Shown in pieces: positions 20,756 through 20,934 of a stretch of 20,934 nt of DNA. The stretch lies in the IMG/VR virus record IMGVR_UViG_3300030060_003090, positions 1 through 20,934 of that record, one strand, 5' to 3'. How positions within the stretch are numbered: position 1 is the stretch's first letter; every line of letters begins with the position of its first letter. The DNA is from a virus. The translations under genes and the position numbers were made by a program. The notes under the pieces were generated by a model. That model had not been told where the DNA came from and ran no database searches. It saw nothing but the letters and a program-made list of their open reading frames with translations.

Positions 20756-20934
20756 TCATCTTTCGCTGTAGTGTGTGGACAGCTTTGGTCTTGTCCTTCA
20801 TGTTCCAATCAGCATAACAAGCTTCCGTGACCGCTACGTTAGAGTGACCCAGATGTTCTTTTACAGCGTAGATATTCTCAGTTTCTCGTAGCATCATAGT
20901 GGCGGATGTATCTCTAAGGTCATGAACCGTAAAA
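20736..20934 (-). CDS. int: tyrosine recombinase / phage integrase, C-terminal fragment (partial)
   Basis: This is the C-terminal end of a gene on the - strand that enters from the right edge; 65 residues are visible before the stop (TAA complement 20736-20738). The motifs HDLRDTSATMM (His and Arg of the HxxR box), LGHSNVAVTEACYADW (the LGH His, then Tyr nucleophile 10 residues later) and a short basic tail identify a tyrosine recombinase of the phage integrase family, which cuts and joins attP and attB DNA. Box I Arg is outside the window. In most family members Asp8 is His (HxLRHT), a variation. Its convergence with the tail gene, with no intergenic space, is unusual. It is the only gene on this strand and implies a temperate phage. 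Confidence 0.88.
   Translation of the reverse strand, partial: FTVHDLRDTSATMMLRETENIYAVKEHLGHSNVAVTEACYADWNMKDKTKAVHTLQRKMISLVAQ

Overview
The window is one continuous stretch of a tailed, temperate bacteriophage or prophage genome with long flexible tail (siphovirus) architecture. Its genes are tightly packed on the + strand, mostly with ATGA/TAATG-type overlaps or a few bases of spacing. Many starts carry AAGGAG-like Shine-Dalgarno sites, so the host is a bacterium that uses SD initiation. The host cannot be named. The fibre style and the set of tiny Lys/Arg-rich proteins resemble phages from marine samples, but that is from memory and is only a hint. The single gene on the - strand, at the right edge, is the C-terminal end of a tyrosine recombinase (integrase), which indicates lysogeny.

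Layout. 1-164: C-terminal tail of the large terminase. 164-4468: head module in the order portal, Mu gpF-like minor head protein, gpG-like protein, scaffold, major capsid protein; this is the order seen in phage Mu heads. The capsid gene is split by a 211-nt group I intron (3442-3652). 4483-4734: a stem-loop and an FmdB-type zinc-ribbon protein. 4780-9279: a giant 1499-residue fibre ending in a Peptidase_S74 self-cleaving chaperone domain. 9281-10620: a small membrane protein, four very basic small proteins, a small acidic coiled-coil protein and an intrinsic terminator. 10636-11692: lysis-like cassette (membrane/coiled-coil protein, holin-like protein, small protein, lysozyme/transglycosylase-like endolysin). 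11689-14196: neck region with a 325-residue structural protein, a 26-residue Lys-rich peptide, and two tandem paralogues that look like head-tail or tail-completion proteins. 14196-20755: tail module of tail tube, tail-assembly chaperones G and GT joined by a programmed -1 frameshift, tape measure, tail-tip/hub protein and a distal tail protein. 20736-20934: integrase, convergent with the last tail gene and overlapping it by 20 bp.

The two strongest non-obvious results are RNA-level events that conventional gene calling would break. First, the subgroup-IA-like group I intron interrupts the major capsid gene just after codon 18. It has complete P1, P3, P7, P7.1, P8, P9 and P10 pairings, and splicing restores a 289-residue capsid protein. 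Second, a dnaX-type A AAA AAG slip site, followed by a 9-bp hairpin or possible pseudoknot, fuses the two tail chaperone reading frames into a 223-residue protein. No stretch over 300 bases lacks an annotated feature. I saw no tRNA, rRNA, CRISPR array or insertion sequence.
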